NCBI GenBank assembly: GCA_900320545.1
Contig: ONSU01000007.1
Span: 1-64,000, forward strand
Reading direction: 5' to 3'
Origin: an uncultured Bacteroidales bacterium
GTDB taxonomy: Bacteria; Bacteroidota; Bacteroidia; Bacteroidales; UBA932
Length of the DNA: 64,000 nucleotides
The translations under genes were made by a program, and so were the position numbers. Shown piece after piece: positions 41,901-51,117 of the stretch. The notes under the pieces are model-generated. The model had not been told where the DNA came from and searched no databases. It saw nothing but the letters and a program-made list of their open reading frames with translations. How positions within the stretch are numbered: position 1 is the first letter of the stretch; each line of letters starts with the position of its first letter.

Positions 41901-42034
41901 AGGATGACTTCGAGACGTGCACGCAGTACCTCGGTCACCTCCTCCAGACCCTCGACGAGTGCGAAGACAAGGAGACCGCGGACAAGATCGAGGCGGGCTT
42001 CAAGGCGCTCCTGGAAGCGGCCAAGGAAGGCTGA
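38951..42034 (+). CDS. DUF2723 family membrane protein (glycosyltransferase family 117-like)
   Basis: 1027 residues from the ATG at 38951. The N-terminal DUF2723 domain is diagnostic: TASFWDCGEFIASSYKLEVG followed by HPPGNPVFQL, with about ten membrane spans to residue ~570. A large non-membrane C-terminal part (THGDNDTFPLWYAQEV, RPLHMLNMGG) is probably periplasmic. These proteins resemble C-type (Pmt-like) glycosyltransferases that use polyprenyl-phosphate sugars, perhaps for the general O-glycosylation of Bacteroidota envelope proteins. Single gene with its own promoter and terminator. Confidence 0.88.
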   Translation: MENKKFTLWNRIVAGIVFLVSAITYLLTIEPTASFWDCGEFIASSYKLEVGHPPGNPVFQLFARVFTMFTDASHAAVAVNAMSGICSALTILFLYLTIVFFVRQIIKPEKGGGYTLAQAVTIYGSGAVGALAYCFSDTFWFSAVEGEVYAMSSLVTALVLWAMTKWYEQADEPHANRWIVLIALLMGLSIGIHLLNLLAIPALVYMYYYRKKGEGSYTFWQWVGIGLVGVVILGFLVFLFIPYLPKVAAGFDRLFVNGFGLPYNTGAVFFMVALIGLCIWLLFWSLKNGKVLLNTVVLCVTMVTIGFSLFGIVIIRSSVKTPTNEYQPDNPYTLVRYLSREQYGSTPLLYGQYFDAPYDLSESKYWAPLGGKYIKADGPVDASYKASGKMLFPRMWSSADPKFIDFYQYYTEGKGRRVPGAEHRKPTMGANLRYFFDYQLGWMYWRYFMWNFAGRQNEVHSPTPGELFYGNWESGIGFLDRWRLGDQSGAPDILKENKGKNHYFLLPLLLGILGLVFQFDKDKRGAWIVFLMFFMTGIAIVIYLNQPPYQVRERDYAYAGSFYMFSVWIGMAVAALYTWITEASKGKYAKETAVAVTAFLLCVPALMAEENWDDHDRSNRYTAVEMAKNYLNSVGKNGILITHGDNDTFPLWYAQEVESVRTDVRIVNTSLLGTDWHIDQMKYAVNESAPLPLTVPPSQYLYGTNEYIFIYGDDGTPMLLSDVMDVFKDQRPQFKVDLQSGRRVDFICARKLVIPVNKENCLKYGIVDPMFADEIPESITLELSPGKNYLSKPELFVLDLLSNYQWDRPLHMLNMGGDLDVGFRNFLTYEGFSYKFTPIRNTVKSTDVGKVNALHLYDMMKNVYTWDALKRTDWFVDYQNCYTFLGVLSQRSIFVNVADALMKAGENGKALEILDLCQENVPEANFPLETISIGFTTNDYMVVSMIEDYYKLGAAEKGRAMALRFANELLRTSSFYLDFYEYSQDDFETCTQYLGHLLQTLDECEDKETADKIEAGFKALLEAAKEG

Positions 42035-42051
42035 TCCTTTCTGTTGGAAAT

Positions 42052-42086
42052 AAAATGGGCGATGCCGATCGGCACCGCCCATTTTT
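42052..42086. terminator. Bidirectional rho-independent terminator
   Basis: AAAATGGGCG and CGCCCATTTTT flank the inner palindrome TGCCGATCGGCA, giving a long stem with A-rich and T-rich sides. It lies between the convergent DUF2723 and pgk genes and should terminate both. Confidence 0.8.
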
Positions 42087-42123
42087 GTCATACCGGCCCC
42101 GGCAGGGGCGAGCGAGTGTATCT

Positions 42124-43377
42124 CTACCCTCTGATGGCTGCAACGCCCGGGAGTTCCTTGCCTTCGATGGCCTCGAGCATCGCGCCGCCGCCGGTGGAGA
42201 CGTAGCTCACCTTGTCGGCATAGCCCATCTGGGTGACCGCAGCGACGGAGTCGCCGCCGCCCACGAGGGTGTAGGCGCCGTTCCTGGTGGCCTCTGCGAG
42301 ATCCTCGGCGATCTGGAGGGTACCCTTTGCGAAGTTCGGCATTTCAAATACGCCGACCGGTCCGTTCCAGAGGATGGTCTTGGAAGAGAGGATGATCTCG
42401 CGCCATTTCTCAAGCGACTTGGGGCCGGCATCCATACCCTCCCACCCGTCGGGAATCTCATGGGACGGGACCAGTTTCGTCTCGGCATCATTGCTGAAGT
42501 CGTTGGCGACGAGGGTCTCGACGGAGAGCGAGAGGTTGACTCCGCGCTCTTTGGCGATGGCCATGATCTTCTGCGCGTCGGGAATCAGCTCGTCCTCGTG
42601 GAGGGAGGTTCCGATCTTGCCGCCTTCGGCCTTGATGAAGGTATAGCCCATACCGCCGCCGATGATGAGGTTGTCGACCTTGGTGACCAGGTTTTCGAGG
42701 ACGGCGAGCTTGGAGGAAACCTTGGAGCCGCCGATGATGGCGGTGATGGGGTGCTGCCCGTTCTTGAGGACGTTGTCGACGGCTTTGATCTCGCCTTCCA
42801 TCAGGTAGCCGAACATCTTGTCGTTGGGGAAGTAGTCGGCGATGAGGGCGGTGGAGCCGTGGGCGCGGTGGGCCGTGCCGAAAGCGTCGTTGATGTAGCA
42901 GTCCGCGTAAGAGGCGAGCTTCTTGACAAACTCCTTCTGGGAGGCCTTGACGGCCGCCTTGGCGGCTTTCTTCTCCTCGTCGGAGGCATCCTCGGCGAGT
43001 CCGCGGGGTTTGCCCTCTTCCTCGGCGTAGTAGCGGAGGTTCTCGAGAAGGAGCGCCTCGCCGGGCTTCAGGGCAGCGGCCTGGGCGTCCGCCTTCTGGC
43101 AGTCGTCGGCGAACTGGACGGGAACGCCGAGGCATTCGCTCACGCGGCCGACGATGTGCTTGAGGGAGAACTTGGGATCGACCTTCTTGGGACGGCCGAG
43201 ATGGGACATGATGATGACGGCGCCGCCTTTCTCAAGGACTTTCTTGAGTGTGGGCATGGCCCTGCGGATGCGGGTGTCGTCGGTAATCTCGAAGTTTTCG
43301 TTGAGAGGAACGTTGAAATCTACGCGCACGATGGCTTTCTTGCCCGTGAAGTCGTAGTTGTCGATGAATTGTTGCAT
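42124..43377 (-). CDS. pgk: Phosphoglycerate kinase
   Basis: 417 residues from the ATG at 43377 ([20 protein letters not shown]); the longer upstream frame would overlap its own promoter. Motifs: [58 protein letters not shown], and the C-terminal [13 protein letters not shown] nucleotide loop. It interconverts 1,3-bisphosphoglycerate and 3-phosphoglycerate, producing ATP in glycolysis. Confidence 0.97.
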   Translation of the reverse strand: MQQFIDNYDFTGKKAIVRVDFNVPLNENFEITDDTRIRRAMPTLKKVLEKGGAVIIMSHLGRPKKVDPKFSLKHIVGRVSECLGVPVQFADDCQKADAQAAALKPGEALLLENLRYYAEEEGKPRGLAEDASDEEKKAAKAAVKASQKEFVKKLASYADCYINDAFGTAHRAHGSTALIADYFPNDKMFGYLMEGEIKAVDNVLKNGQHPITAIIGGSKVSSKLAVLENLVTKVDNLIIGGGMGYTFIKAEGGKIGTSLHEDELIPDAQKIMAIAKERGVNLSLSVETLVANDFSNDAETKLVPSHEIPDGWEGMDAGPKSLEKWREIILSSKTILWNGPVGVFEMPNFAKGTLQIAEDLAEATRNGAYTLVGGGDSVAAVTQMGYADKVSYVSTGGGAMLEAIEGKELPGVAAIRG

Positions 43378-43410
43378 AATTATAATTGAGTTAAAATATT
43401 TCTCAGCCTG

Positions 43411-43418
43411 CAAAGTTA
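43411..43418 (-). promoter_or_regulatory. -7 box of the pgk promoter
   Basis: TAACTTTG on the minus strand, 33 nt before the pgk ATG, in a short divergent region shared with the methyltransferase promoter. Confidence 0.55.
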
Positions 43419-43431
43419 ACAATTATTTCCG

Positions 43432-43439
43432 TATCTTTG
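43432..43439 (+). promoter_or_regulatory. -7 box of the methyltransferase-lgt operon (near-leaderless)
   Basis: TATCTTTG ends 7 nt before the ATG at 43447, placing the predicted transcription start next to the start codon. Confidence 0.55.
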
Positions 43440-43446
43440 CACCATT

Positions 43447-44391
43447 ATGACAGTAGAGTATCCTGCAGAATATTGGAAGGACTACGAACTTCTCGACAGC
43501 GGAAGGGGGGAGAAGTTGGAGCGGTTCGGGAAATATGTCCTCCGCCGGCCGGAGCCCAAGGCGCTCTGGGATCCTTCTATGCCCGATGCGGAGTGGCGGA
43601 AGCTGACGCATGTCAATTTCCGGCCCGGGGCCGGTTTCGGCAAGGCCGGGAAGGAGGACAGCGGCACCTGGGAGAAATTGAAAAAGATGGACGACCAGTG
43701 GGGGATCGTATACCGCGGCGCGTCCGATGCCGAAACCGGCGCCCACAGCGACCTCGACCTCAGTCTGCGGCTTGGCCTCACCGCTTTCAAGCACGTCGGG
43801 GTGTTCCCCGAGCAGGCGCCGAACTGGGAATTCATCTTCAGGGAGACTTCCCGCCTGGTCCGGATCCACAAGGCCAACGGCCTCCCGGCCCCGAAGGTGC
43901 TCAATCTGTTTGCCTACACGGGCGCGGCCTCGCTTGCGGCCAAGGCCGCCGGCGCCGATGTCACGCACCTCGATTCGGTGCGTCAGGTCGTCACCTGGGC
44001 CCGGGAGAATATGGAACGGAGCGGCCTCGACGGCATCCGATGGGTGGTTGAGGACGCGCTGAAATTCGCCCGCCGGGAAGAGCGCCGCGGCAACCGCTAC
44101 CAGGGTATCATCCTCGATCCGCCGGCCTATGGACACGGCCCGGACGGCGAGAAATGGAAACTCGACGAACTCCTCTTCGGGATGCTCCGGTCGGTGAGCG
44201 CCATCCTCGCGCCCCGCGACAGTTTCCTCGTGCTGAACCTCTATTCCAACGGCTACAGCGCAACCCTCGGCGAAACGGTCGTCCGCGAGGCGTTCAAGGA
44301 TTTCCGGGAGATGTCCTCCGGCGAGCTCGCCCTCCGCGACGGCTTCGGCAAGGTCCTCCCGCTAAGTATATATGTCCGATTGAAACGATAG
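43447..44391 (+). CDS. Class I SAM-dependent methyltransferase (RlmI-like)
   Basis: 314 residues. The SAM fold is plain: VLNLFAYTGAASLAAKAAGA (motif I), VTHLDSVRQVVTWARENMER, IRWVVEDALKF and GIILDPPAYGHGP (DPP motif). This arrangement matches the PF10672/RlmI-type rRNA methyltransferases, though the N-terminal PUA domain of RlmI is not evident. Probably modifies rRNA or tRNA. It precedes lgt by 3 nt and is likely co-transcribed. Confidence 0.82.
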   Translation: MTVEYPAEYWKDYELLDSGRGEKLERFGKYVLRRPEPKALWDPSMPDAEWRKLTHVNFRPGAGFGKAGKEDSGTWEKLKKMDDQWGIVYRGASDAETGAHSDLDLSLRLGLTAFKHVGVFPEQAPNWEFIFRETSRLVRIHKANGLPAPKVLNLFAYTGAASLAAKAAGADVTHLDSVRQVVTWARENMERSGLDGIRWVVEDALKFARREERRGNRYQGIILDPPAYGHGPDGEKWKLDELLFGMLRSVSAILAPRDSFLVLNLYSNGYSATLGETVVREAFKDFREMSSGELALRDGFGKVLPLSIYVRLKR

Positions 44392-44394
44392 ACT

Positions 44395-45291
44395 ATGATA
44401 GATTTACTGATTGTAAAGTGGCACGTCAATCCGGCCCTCTTCCACATCGGAAGTTTCGAGATCCGCTGGTACAGCCTGCTGTTCATCTCGGGATTCATTC
44501 TGGGATGGTATATCTTCCGCTGGTTCTTCCGTCGGGAGAGCGTCCCGGAGAAGCTGCTGGATCCGCTGCTGTACACACTTCTTATCGCGACCATCGTCGG
44601 CGCCCGCCTCGGGCACTGCCTTTTCTATGAGCCCTCTTACTACCTGGCGCCCTTCTACAAAATGTTCGGCGCCGCGCCCGATCCTCGGATCGCCTTCTAC
44701 GGGATGACCCCCTGGCAGGCCTTCTGGGAGATCTTCATGCCCTGGAAAGGCGGTCTGGCGAGCCACGGCGGCACCATTATGCTGCTCCTGGCGATGTGGT
44801 GGTATGCGCGCAAGTACGGCAAGCCGCACGATATGGATTTCGTCTGGATTCTGGACCATCTGGCCATCGCGGTCGCGTTCGCGGCCTGCTTCATCCGTCT
44901 GGGCAATCTGTTCAATTCGGAGATCTACGGCGACGCGACGACCCTTCCCTGGGGCTTCATCTTCGAACTTCGCGGCGAGACGGTTCCCAAGCATCCGACG
45001 CAGCTGTATGAGGCCCTCTCATATCTTCTGCTCGGAATAGGCCTCATTCTTCTGTACAAATACGCGTACAAAAAGACTTACCGCGGAACGTATATCGGCA
45101 TCTTCTTCATCGTCTGCTTCGGCGCCCGCTTCCTCATCGAATTCATCAAGGAGCCGCAGGTCGATTTCGAGAAGACGATGGTCCTGGATATGGGACAGTG
45201 GCTGAGCATTCCGTTCATCCTGATGGGGATCGGATTCCTTATCTACGCCTTTGTCAGGAAGATACCCGCGACGACCCGCCAGACAAAATAA
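44395..45291 (+). CDS. lgt: Prolipoprotein diacylglyceryl transferase
   Basis: 298 residues with seven membrane spans. Lgt landmarks: RWYSLLFISGFILGW, GARLGHCLFYEPSYY (with the catalytic His/Arg zone), SHGGTIMLLLAMWWYAR, and the invariant FIRLGNLFNSEIYG. Transfers diacylglycerol from phosphatidylglycerol to the lipobox cysteine, the first step for the many lipoproteins in this window (1626, 4332, 5352, 46934, 55614, 56914). Confidence 0.95.
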   Translation: MIDLLIVKWHVNPALFHIGSFEIRWYSLLFISGFILGWYIFRWFFRRESVPEKLLDPLLYTLLIATIVGARLGHCLFYEPSYYLAPFYKMFGAAPDPRIAFYGMTPWQAFWEIFMPWKGGLASHGGTIMLLLAMWWYARKYGKPHDMDFVWILDHLAIAVAFAACFIRLGNLFNSEIYGDATTLPWGFIFELRGETVPKHPTQLYEALSYLLLGIGLILLYKYAYKKTYRGTYIGIFFIVCFGARFLIEFIKEPQVDFEKTMVLDMGQWLSIPFILMGIGFLIYAFVRKIPATTRQTK

Positions 45292-45366
45292 AAATTTTTA
45301 AAAATTGTCGTCAAAAATCGGGCGTTTGGTGTGTTATTTGCAGCAAAAGCCCGGTTTTTTATTAGG

Positions 45367-46923
45367 ATGAAAATGCATTTTACGATAAAGAATTGGCTCC
45401 TGCCGCTGGCCCTTGCGTTGCCCCTCGCCGCTACGGCGCAGGAAGTGCCGCAGGATACCCTGCAGGCCGCAAGGCAGGATACGGTCGTGCTGACCCTGGA
45501 GGACGCTCTCCGGATCGCCCTCGACGAGAATGTCTCCGTCAAGGTGGCCGACAAGGAAATCATGCGGGCGAAATACGCCAAGCGCGGCGCTTACGCGGCC
45601 CTGTTCCCGCAGATCAACGCCACCGGCTCCTACCAGCGCACCATCAAGAAACAGGTGATGTATATGGGCGGCGACGACAGCGAAGGCGGCGGAGGAGGAA
45701 TGAGTTCGATGTTCTCCGGAATGGTCGACCCGATTATGTTCTACCTCAACCAGCTGGCCGACCGTACCGGCGGCCCGCTGACGCCCTATATCCCCCCGGA
45801 GACGGAGCAGACGGAGTCTTCTTCCTCCTCGGGCGGCTTCGAGGTCGGCCGCTGGAACACCTGGTCGGGCGGCATCTCCGCCTCGATGCCGATCGTGAAC
45901 GCCCAGCTCTGGCAGAGTCTCTCCATTTCCGGCGACGCCGTGGAACTGGCCGTCGAGAAGGCCCGCGAGTCGCGCCTCGGCACCGTCACCCAGGTCAAGC
46001 AGGCCTATTTCGCCGTCCTGATGGCCAAGGAGGCCTTCCAGGTGTACAAATCGGTGTATGAGAACGCCTACACCAACCTGCAGAACATCGAGCGCAAATA
46101 CAACGTGCAGAAGTCTTCGGAACTCGACCTTGTCCGGGCCAAGACTTCCTACGCCAATGCCATTCCGAACGTATACAATGCCGAGACATCCATCATCGTC
46201 GCGCTCTGGCAGCTCAAGGCCGTGATGGGCATCGACCTCGACACGCCGGTCGACATCGCCGGTTCGCTGGAGGATTATTCCTCGCAGATGCTCTACGACA
46301 TCCACGAACTGGAGACGGGCGACCTCGACAGGAACACCACCCTCCGGCAGCTCGCCCTTCAGGCGGAGCAGCTCGCCAAGACCGTCCGGATGCAGAAATT
46401 CGCCTACATTCCGACCCTGGCGGTCAGTTTTTCCTACAGCATGAACGCGATGGCCAACGACTTCAAGTTCAAGGAATACCAGTGGACGCCGTATTCGTTC
46501 GTGGGCCTGCAGCTCAACATCCCGATCTTCTCGGGCGGCAAGCGCTACCACGACATCAAGCAGGCGCAGGTACAGGCCGACGAACTGGAGCTCCAGCGGA
46601 TCAACACCGAGCGCCAGCTCCGGATTTCCATCCGGCAGCAGCTGCAGTCGATGGAGACCGCAATGCGCACCTATGTCGCCGCCGAGGACGCCCTCGGCTC
46701 GGCGCAGAAGGCGTATGACATCGCCGCCGCATCCTACGAAGTGGGCCGCGCCACGCTCACCGACCTCGACAACGCCCAGCTGGCCCTTACGCAGTCGCGC
46801 CTGAGCGTCGTGCAGTCGGTATACAGTTTCATCGTGGCGAAGGCGACCCTGGAACAGACCCTCGGCTACGATTTCATCGAAAGCGACGGCACGGTCGACC
46901 TGACGAATCCTTACGAAAAATAA
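45367..46923 (+). CDS. TolC-family outer membrane efflux protein
   Basis: 518 residues from the ATG at 45367, with a signal peptide (LPLALALPLAATAQ). Two OEP repeats with heptad-rich helices: DALRIALDENVSVKVADKEI and TLRQLALQAEQLAKTVRMQK, a Gly-rich insert (GGGGGMSS) and the C-terminal YEVGRATLTDLDNAQLALTQ. It forms the trimeric exit duct for the adaptor and pump encoded next. Spacing to the adaptor gene is 10 nt. Confidence 0.9.
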   Translation: MKMHFTIKNWLLPLALALPLAATAQEVPQDTLQAARQDTVVLTLEDALRIALDENVSVKVADKEIMRAKYAKRGAYAALFPQINATGSYQRTIKKQVMYMGGDDSEGGGGGMSSMFSGMVDPIMFYLNQLADRTGGPLTPYIPPETEQTESSSSSGGFEVGRWNTWSGGISASMPIVNAQLWQSLSISGDAVELAVEKARESRLGTVTQVKQAYFAVLMAKEAFQVYKSVYENAYTNLQNIERKYNVQKSSELDLVRAKTSYANAIPNVYNAETSIIVALWQLKAVMGIDLDTPVDIAGSLEDYSSQMLYDIHELETGDLDRNTTLRQLALQAEQLAKTVRMQKFAYIPTLAVSFSYSMNAMANDFKFKEYQWTPYSFVGLQLNIPIFSGGKRYHDIKQAQVQADELELQRINTERQLRISIRQQLQSMETAMRTYVAAEDALGSAQKAYDIAAASYEVGRATLTDLDNAQLALTQSRLSVVQSVYSFIVAKATLEQTLGYDFIESDGTVDLTNPYEK

Positions 46924-46933
46924 AAGACAAGAT

Positions 46934-47983
46934 ATGAAAGCGAAAGTTTTGAAGATGCTCCTCATCGCCGCCGCGGGTATGGCGGCCGTCTCCTGTTTCA
47001 ACAAGAAGCCCTCCGAACGGAGCGCAGGTTCCGCCCTGGAAGCCGCTCCGGACGAAAAGGTTCACCCCGTCAAGGTCATCGAGGCGGCGGAGCGGGACGT
47101 CAGGCAGGAGAGCACCTATTCCGCGACGGTGGAAGCCTACGCGGTCAACAATATCGCCCCCCAGACCGCTTCCCGGATCCAGAAGATCCGCGCGGAAGTA
47201 GGGGATTACGTGCATAAGGGCCAGGTGGTCGCCGAGATGGACCGGCTCCAGCTCGACCAGACCCGCCTGCAGCTCATCAACGACAGCACCGAGTTCGAGC
47301 GCCTGAAGAAACTCTATGAGAAAGGCGGCATCGCCAAGAGCGATCTCGACGCCGTCGAACTGGCGTACAACGTGCGCCGCGCGACGGTCGACAACCTCAA
47401 GACCAATACGATCCTCCGCAGCCCGATCACCGGCTTCATCACGGCCCGCAACTATGACAAGGGCGACCTCTACTCGATGGCCCAGCCCCTTTTCGTGGTG
47501 CAGCAGGTCGTCCCGGTCAAGCTCAAGGTCGGCATTTCCGAGAGCGAATATACCCGGGTCCGGAAAGGTGACAAGGTGCAGATCGTTTCCGACGCCCTTG
47601 CGGGCAGGACCTTCGAGGGTCGCGTCAACCGGCTTTACCCGACGGTGGACGCGATGACGCACACCTTCATCGCGGAAGTGGTCGTCAGCAACAACGACCG
47701 CGCCCTCCGTCCCGGAATGTACACCAAGGTGACCGTCACTTTCGGCACCAACCGCAGCGTCGTCATTCCCGACCGGGCCGTCGTCAAGCAGGAGGGCTCC
47801 GGCCAGCGCTTCGTCTATCTTCTCAATCCCGACAATACGGTCAGTTTCACCCCGGTCACCCTCGGCCGCCATATGGGGGATGAATACGAGATCCTGGAAG
47901 GCGTCCCCGTCGGCGCGAGCGTGGTCGTCAAGGGTACCTCCGGCCTCAGGGAGGGCTCCAAGGTCGAAATCATTGATGAATAA
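46934..47983 (+). CDS. RND efflux periplasmic adaptor (membrane fusion protein)
   Basis: 349 residues, lipoprotein (AAVSC lipobox). HlyD/AcrA-like order: barrel-sandwich lipoyl part (YSATVEAYAVNNIAPQTASR), a helical hairpin (LQLDQTRLQLINDSTEFERL), second lipoyl half (TNTILRSPITGFI), beta-barrel (VGISESEYTRVRKGDKVQIV) and membrane-proximal domain. It bridges the RND pump and TolC. The pump gene starts 11 nt on. Confidence 0.92.
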   Translation: MKAKVLKMLLIAAAGMAAVSCFNKKPSERSAGSALEAAPDEKVHPVKVIEAAERDVRQESTYSATVEAYAVNNIAPQTASRIQKIRAEVGDYVHKGQVVAEMDRLQLDQTRLQLINDSTEFERLKKLYEKGGIAKSDLDAVELAYNVRRATVDNLKTNTILRSPITGFITARNYDKGDLYSMAQPLFVVQQVVPVKLKVGISESEYTRVRKGDKVQIVSDALAGRTFEGRVNRLYPTVDAMTHTFIAEVVVSNNDRALRPGMYTKVTVTFGTNRSVVIPDRAVVKQEGSGQRFVYLLNPDNTVSFTPVTLGRHMGDEYEILEGVPVGASVVVKGTSGLREGSKVEIIDE

Positions 47984-47994
47984 GGAGGCCTGAG

Positions 47995-50900
47995 ATGAGT
48001 ATTTACAGGACCTCGGTCAACCATCCGGTCACGACCTTCCTCCTTTTCCTCGCGTTCGCGATCCTGGGCGTGTATTCGCTCGTCCAGCTGCCGATCGATT
48101 TCTTCCCCGACGTGGAGTCGAACGTCATCATGGTGATGTCCTCCTATCCGGGAGCGAGCGCCGAGGACGTGGAGCAGAACCTGACCAAAACCCTGGAGAA
48201 CTCGCTGAACGGCGTCGAGAACCTCAAGAACCTGACCTCCAACTCCAAGGAGAACATCTCCTTCCTCCAGCTGGAATTCAACTACGGTACCGACATCGAA
48301 GTCGCCACCAACGACGTCCGCGACAAACTCGACATGGTCAACTCGGTGCTCCCCGACGGGGCCACCGTTCCGATCATCTTCAAGTTCAGCGCCGATATGA
48401 TGCCGATCATGATCATGTCGGCGACGGCCTCCGAGAGCGTGGACGCCCTCGACAAGATCCTCGACGACAAGGTCGCCACGCCGCTTGCGCGCGTGAACGG
48501 CGTCGGCACGGTTTCGGTGAGCGGCGCCCCGAAGCGCGAGATCCAGGTCTACTGCGATCCGGTCAAACTGCAGGCCTACGGTCTTTCGGTCGCGGCCATT
48601 TCCCAGATGATCGCCGCCGAGAACCGCAACGTCCCGAGCGGCAGCATCGACATCGGCTCGGAAACCTATACCCTCCGCGTGCAGAAGGAGTTTGACGATC
48701 CTTCCGAACTGCTGGACGTCGTGGTCGGCTATTCCGCCGGCCGGACCGTCTACCTCCGGGATGTCGCCCGCATCAACGACGGCCTGGAGGAACGCTCGCA
48801 GGAATCCTACACCAACGGTGTCCGCGGCGCGCAGATCATCATCCAGAAGCAGTCCGGCTCCAACACCGTACAGGTGGTCAGAAGCGTCAAGAAGACGATG
48901 AAGACCATTATGCCGAACCTGCCGCCCGACATCAAGTTCACCATCGTGATGGACGCCTCCGACAACATCATCAACACCATCAACTCCCTGAAGGAGACCA
49001 TTATGATCACCTTCCTCGTCGTGATGCTCGTGGTGTTCGTCTTCCTCGGAAGGTGGAGGGGAACGCTCATCGTGGTGCTGTCGATCCCGATCGCCCTCCT
49101 TGCGTCGCTGATGTATCTGTTCGCCACGGGCAACTCTCTGAACATCATCTCGATGTCGGCCCTTTCGATCGCCATCGGCATGGTCGTGGACGATGCCATC
49201 GTGGTGCTGGAGAATGTGTCTTCGCACCTGGAGCGGGGCGAGAAACCGAAGGAGGCGGCCGTACACGGCACCTCCGAAGTGGGTATCTCTGTCATCGCTT
49301 CGACGCTGACGATGCTCTGCGTGTTCCTGCCCCTGACGATGATCTCCGGTATGGCCGGCATCATGTTCAAGCAGCTGGGATGGATCGTGAGCATCATCAT
49401 GATCGTCTCGACGACGGCGGCCCTCACCCTCGTGCCGATGATGTGCTCGGTACTGCTGGACAACAAGCACAAGACCGGGAAGGTGTACACCGCCATCTTC
49501 GGTCCCATCAACAAGGTGCTGGACGGCATCTCCCGCGGTTACGGCAAACTGATCGGCTGGTCGATGTCGCACAAGATGATCATCTTCATCGCGGCCATCG
49601 CCATTTTCGCAGGCGTGCTCGGCCTTCTGGTTCCCGGTCTCAAGACGGAATATTTCCCCCAGGCCGACCAGGGACGCGCCAACATGACGGTCGAACTCCC
49701 GATCGGCACCTCGCAGGACGTGACGCGCGAACTGGCGCACAACATCTATCAGAAGATCGTCGAGGACGTGCCTGAACTCCGCGCCATCAGTTATGTCTTC
49801 GGCCAGGCGGATACCGACAACGCATTCGCCAGCATGCAGAACAACGGTACCTACCTCATCACTTTCCGGATGAATTTCGGAAGTATGGAGCTGCGTGAAC
49901 GTTCCACGGCGGACATCTGTGACGTCATCCGCGAAGACCTGAAACTCTTCCCGGAGATCAGCCGCTCCAACATCACCGAGGGCGGCGGCGGAATGGGCGG
50001 CGCCACGTCGGTCTCCATCGAGGTCTACGGATACGATTTCGAGGAGACGGAAATGGTTGCCAAGAGCATCCGGAGCCGCCTGATGGAAAATCCCTGCTTC
50101 GCGCAGGTCATCCTCAGCCGCGATCAGTATACGCCCGAGTATCAGGTCGATTTCGACCGCGAGAAACTCGCGCTCAACGGACTCAGTTCCACCACGGCGG
50201 CCGCCGCTTTCAGCGCGGCGATGTCCGGCAGCGTGACTTCCTTCTTCCGCGAGGACGGCGAGGAGTACAGCATCCGCGTACGCTATGCCCCCGAATTCCG
50301 CACCAGCATCGAGGATATGGAGAATGTCGTGGTCTACACCCCCGCGGGGCGGGCCATCCGCATCAAGGAACTCGGCCGCGTCGTGGAGTCGAAGGTTCCG
50401 CCGACCATCCAGCGCAAGAACCGTTCGCGTTACATCAACGTCAGCGCCATCGTCGCCCAGGGATACGCCCTCAGCGACGCCGTGGCCGTGTCCCGGAAAG
50501 TGCTGGACGAGACGGAGCATTCCTCCGACATTTCGTTCTACATCGGCGGAGACTATGAGGATCAGCAGGATATGTTCCGCGACATGCTCCTCCTGGTCGC
50601 CCTGATCATCATCCTGGTGTATATGGTGATGGCGTCCCAGTTCGAATCGTTCATGGGACCGTTCGTCATCATGTTCTCAATTCCGTTCGCCCTCGTGGGC
50701 GTCATTATGGGCCTCCGGCTTACCGGAACGGCCCTCGGCGTAATGGCGATGATCGGCATCATCATCCTTCTCGGTATCGTGGTGAAGAACGGTATCGTGC
50801 TGATCGACTACACGATCCTCTGCCAGGAGCGTGGGATGAGCGTGCGCGACGCTTCCGTCGTGGCGGCCAAGAGCCGTCTCCGTCCGATCCTGATGACCAC

Positions 50901-51117
50901 CCTCACGACCGTTCTCGGTATGCTCCCGATGGCGATCGGCACCGGCGAGGGCTCCGAAATGTGGAAGTCTCTCGGTATGACGGTCTGCTGGGGTCTGAGC
51001 ATCTCGACGCTCGTCACCCTGGTCATCATTCCGACCCTCTACTGCGCCTTTACCGAAAGGATGGAGCGCCGCAAGGCCCGCAAGGCCGCCAAAGCAGCTA
51101 AAGCCCAATCATTATGA
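47995..51117 (+). CDS. RND multidrug efflux permease (AcrB/HAE1 family)
   Basis: 1040 residues, full-length pump. First membrane helix after MSIYRTSVNHPVTTF; porter domains such as SYPGASAEDVEQNLTKTLE; the proton relay Asp-Asp in TM4 (AIGMVVDDAIVVLENVSS); second half VALIIILVYMVMASQFESF; and GIVVKNGIVLIDY. Exports hydrophobic drugs, bile salts or envelope compounds by proton antiport. No local repressor gene is seen. Confidence 0.95.
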   Translation: MSIYRTSVNHPVTTFLLFLAFAILGVYSLVQLPIDFFPDVESNVIMVMSSYPGASAEDVEQNLTKTLENSLNGVENLKNLTSNSKENISFLQLEFNYGTDIEVATNDVRDKLDMVNSVLPDGATVPIIFKFSADMMPIMIMSATASESVDALDKILDDKVATPLARVNGVGTVSVSGAPKREIQVYCDPVKLQAYGLSVAAISQMIAAENRNVPSGSIDIGSETYTLRVQKEFDDPSELLDVVVGYSAGRTVYLRDVARINDGLEERSQESYTNGVRGAQIIIQKQSGSNTVQVVRSVKKTMKTIMPNLPPDIKFTIVMDASDNIINTINSLKETIMITFLVVMLVVFVFLGRWRGTLIVVLSIPIALLASLMYLFATGNSLNIISMSALSIAIGMVVDDAIVVLENVSSHLERGEKPKEAAVHGTSEVGISVIASTLTMLCVFLPLTMISGMAGIMFKQLGWIVSIIMIVSTTAALTLVPMMCSVLLDNKHKTGKVYTAIFGPINKVLDGISRGYGKLIGWSMSHKMIIFIAAIAIFAGVLGLLVPGLKTEYFPQADQGRANMTVELPIGTSQDVTRELAHNIYQKIVEDVPELRAISYVFGQADTDNAFASMQNNGTYLITFRMNFGSMELRERSTADICDVIREDLKLFPEISRSNITEGGGGMGGATSVSIEVYGYDFEETEMVAKSIRSRLMENPCFAQVILSRDQYTPEYQVDFDREKLALNGLSSTTAAAAFSAAMSGSVTSFFREDGEEYSIRVRYAPEFRTSIEDMENVVVYTPAGRAIRIKELGRVVESKVPPTIQRKNRSRYINVSAIVAQGYALSDAVAVSRKVLDETEHSSDISFYIGGDYEDQQDMFRDMLLLVALIIILVYMVMASQFESFMGPFVIMFSIPFALVGVIMGLRLTGTALGVMAMIGIIILLGIVVKNGIVLIDYTILCQERGMSVRDASVVAAKSRLRPILMTTLTTVLGMLPMAIGTGEGSEMWKSLGMTVCWGLSISTLVTLVIIPTLYCAFTERMERRKARKAAKAAKAQSL

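Noticed and set aside
47815..50520. A 901-residue open frame antisense to the RND pump
   Set aside because: His/Asp/Arg-rich shadow of the pump coding sequence; no domain, no promoter.
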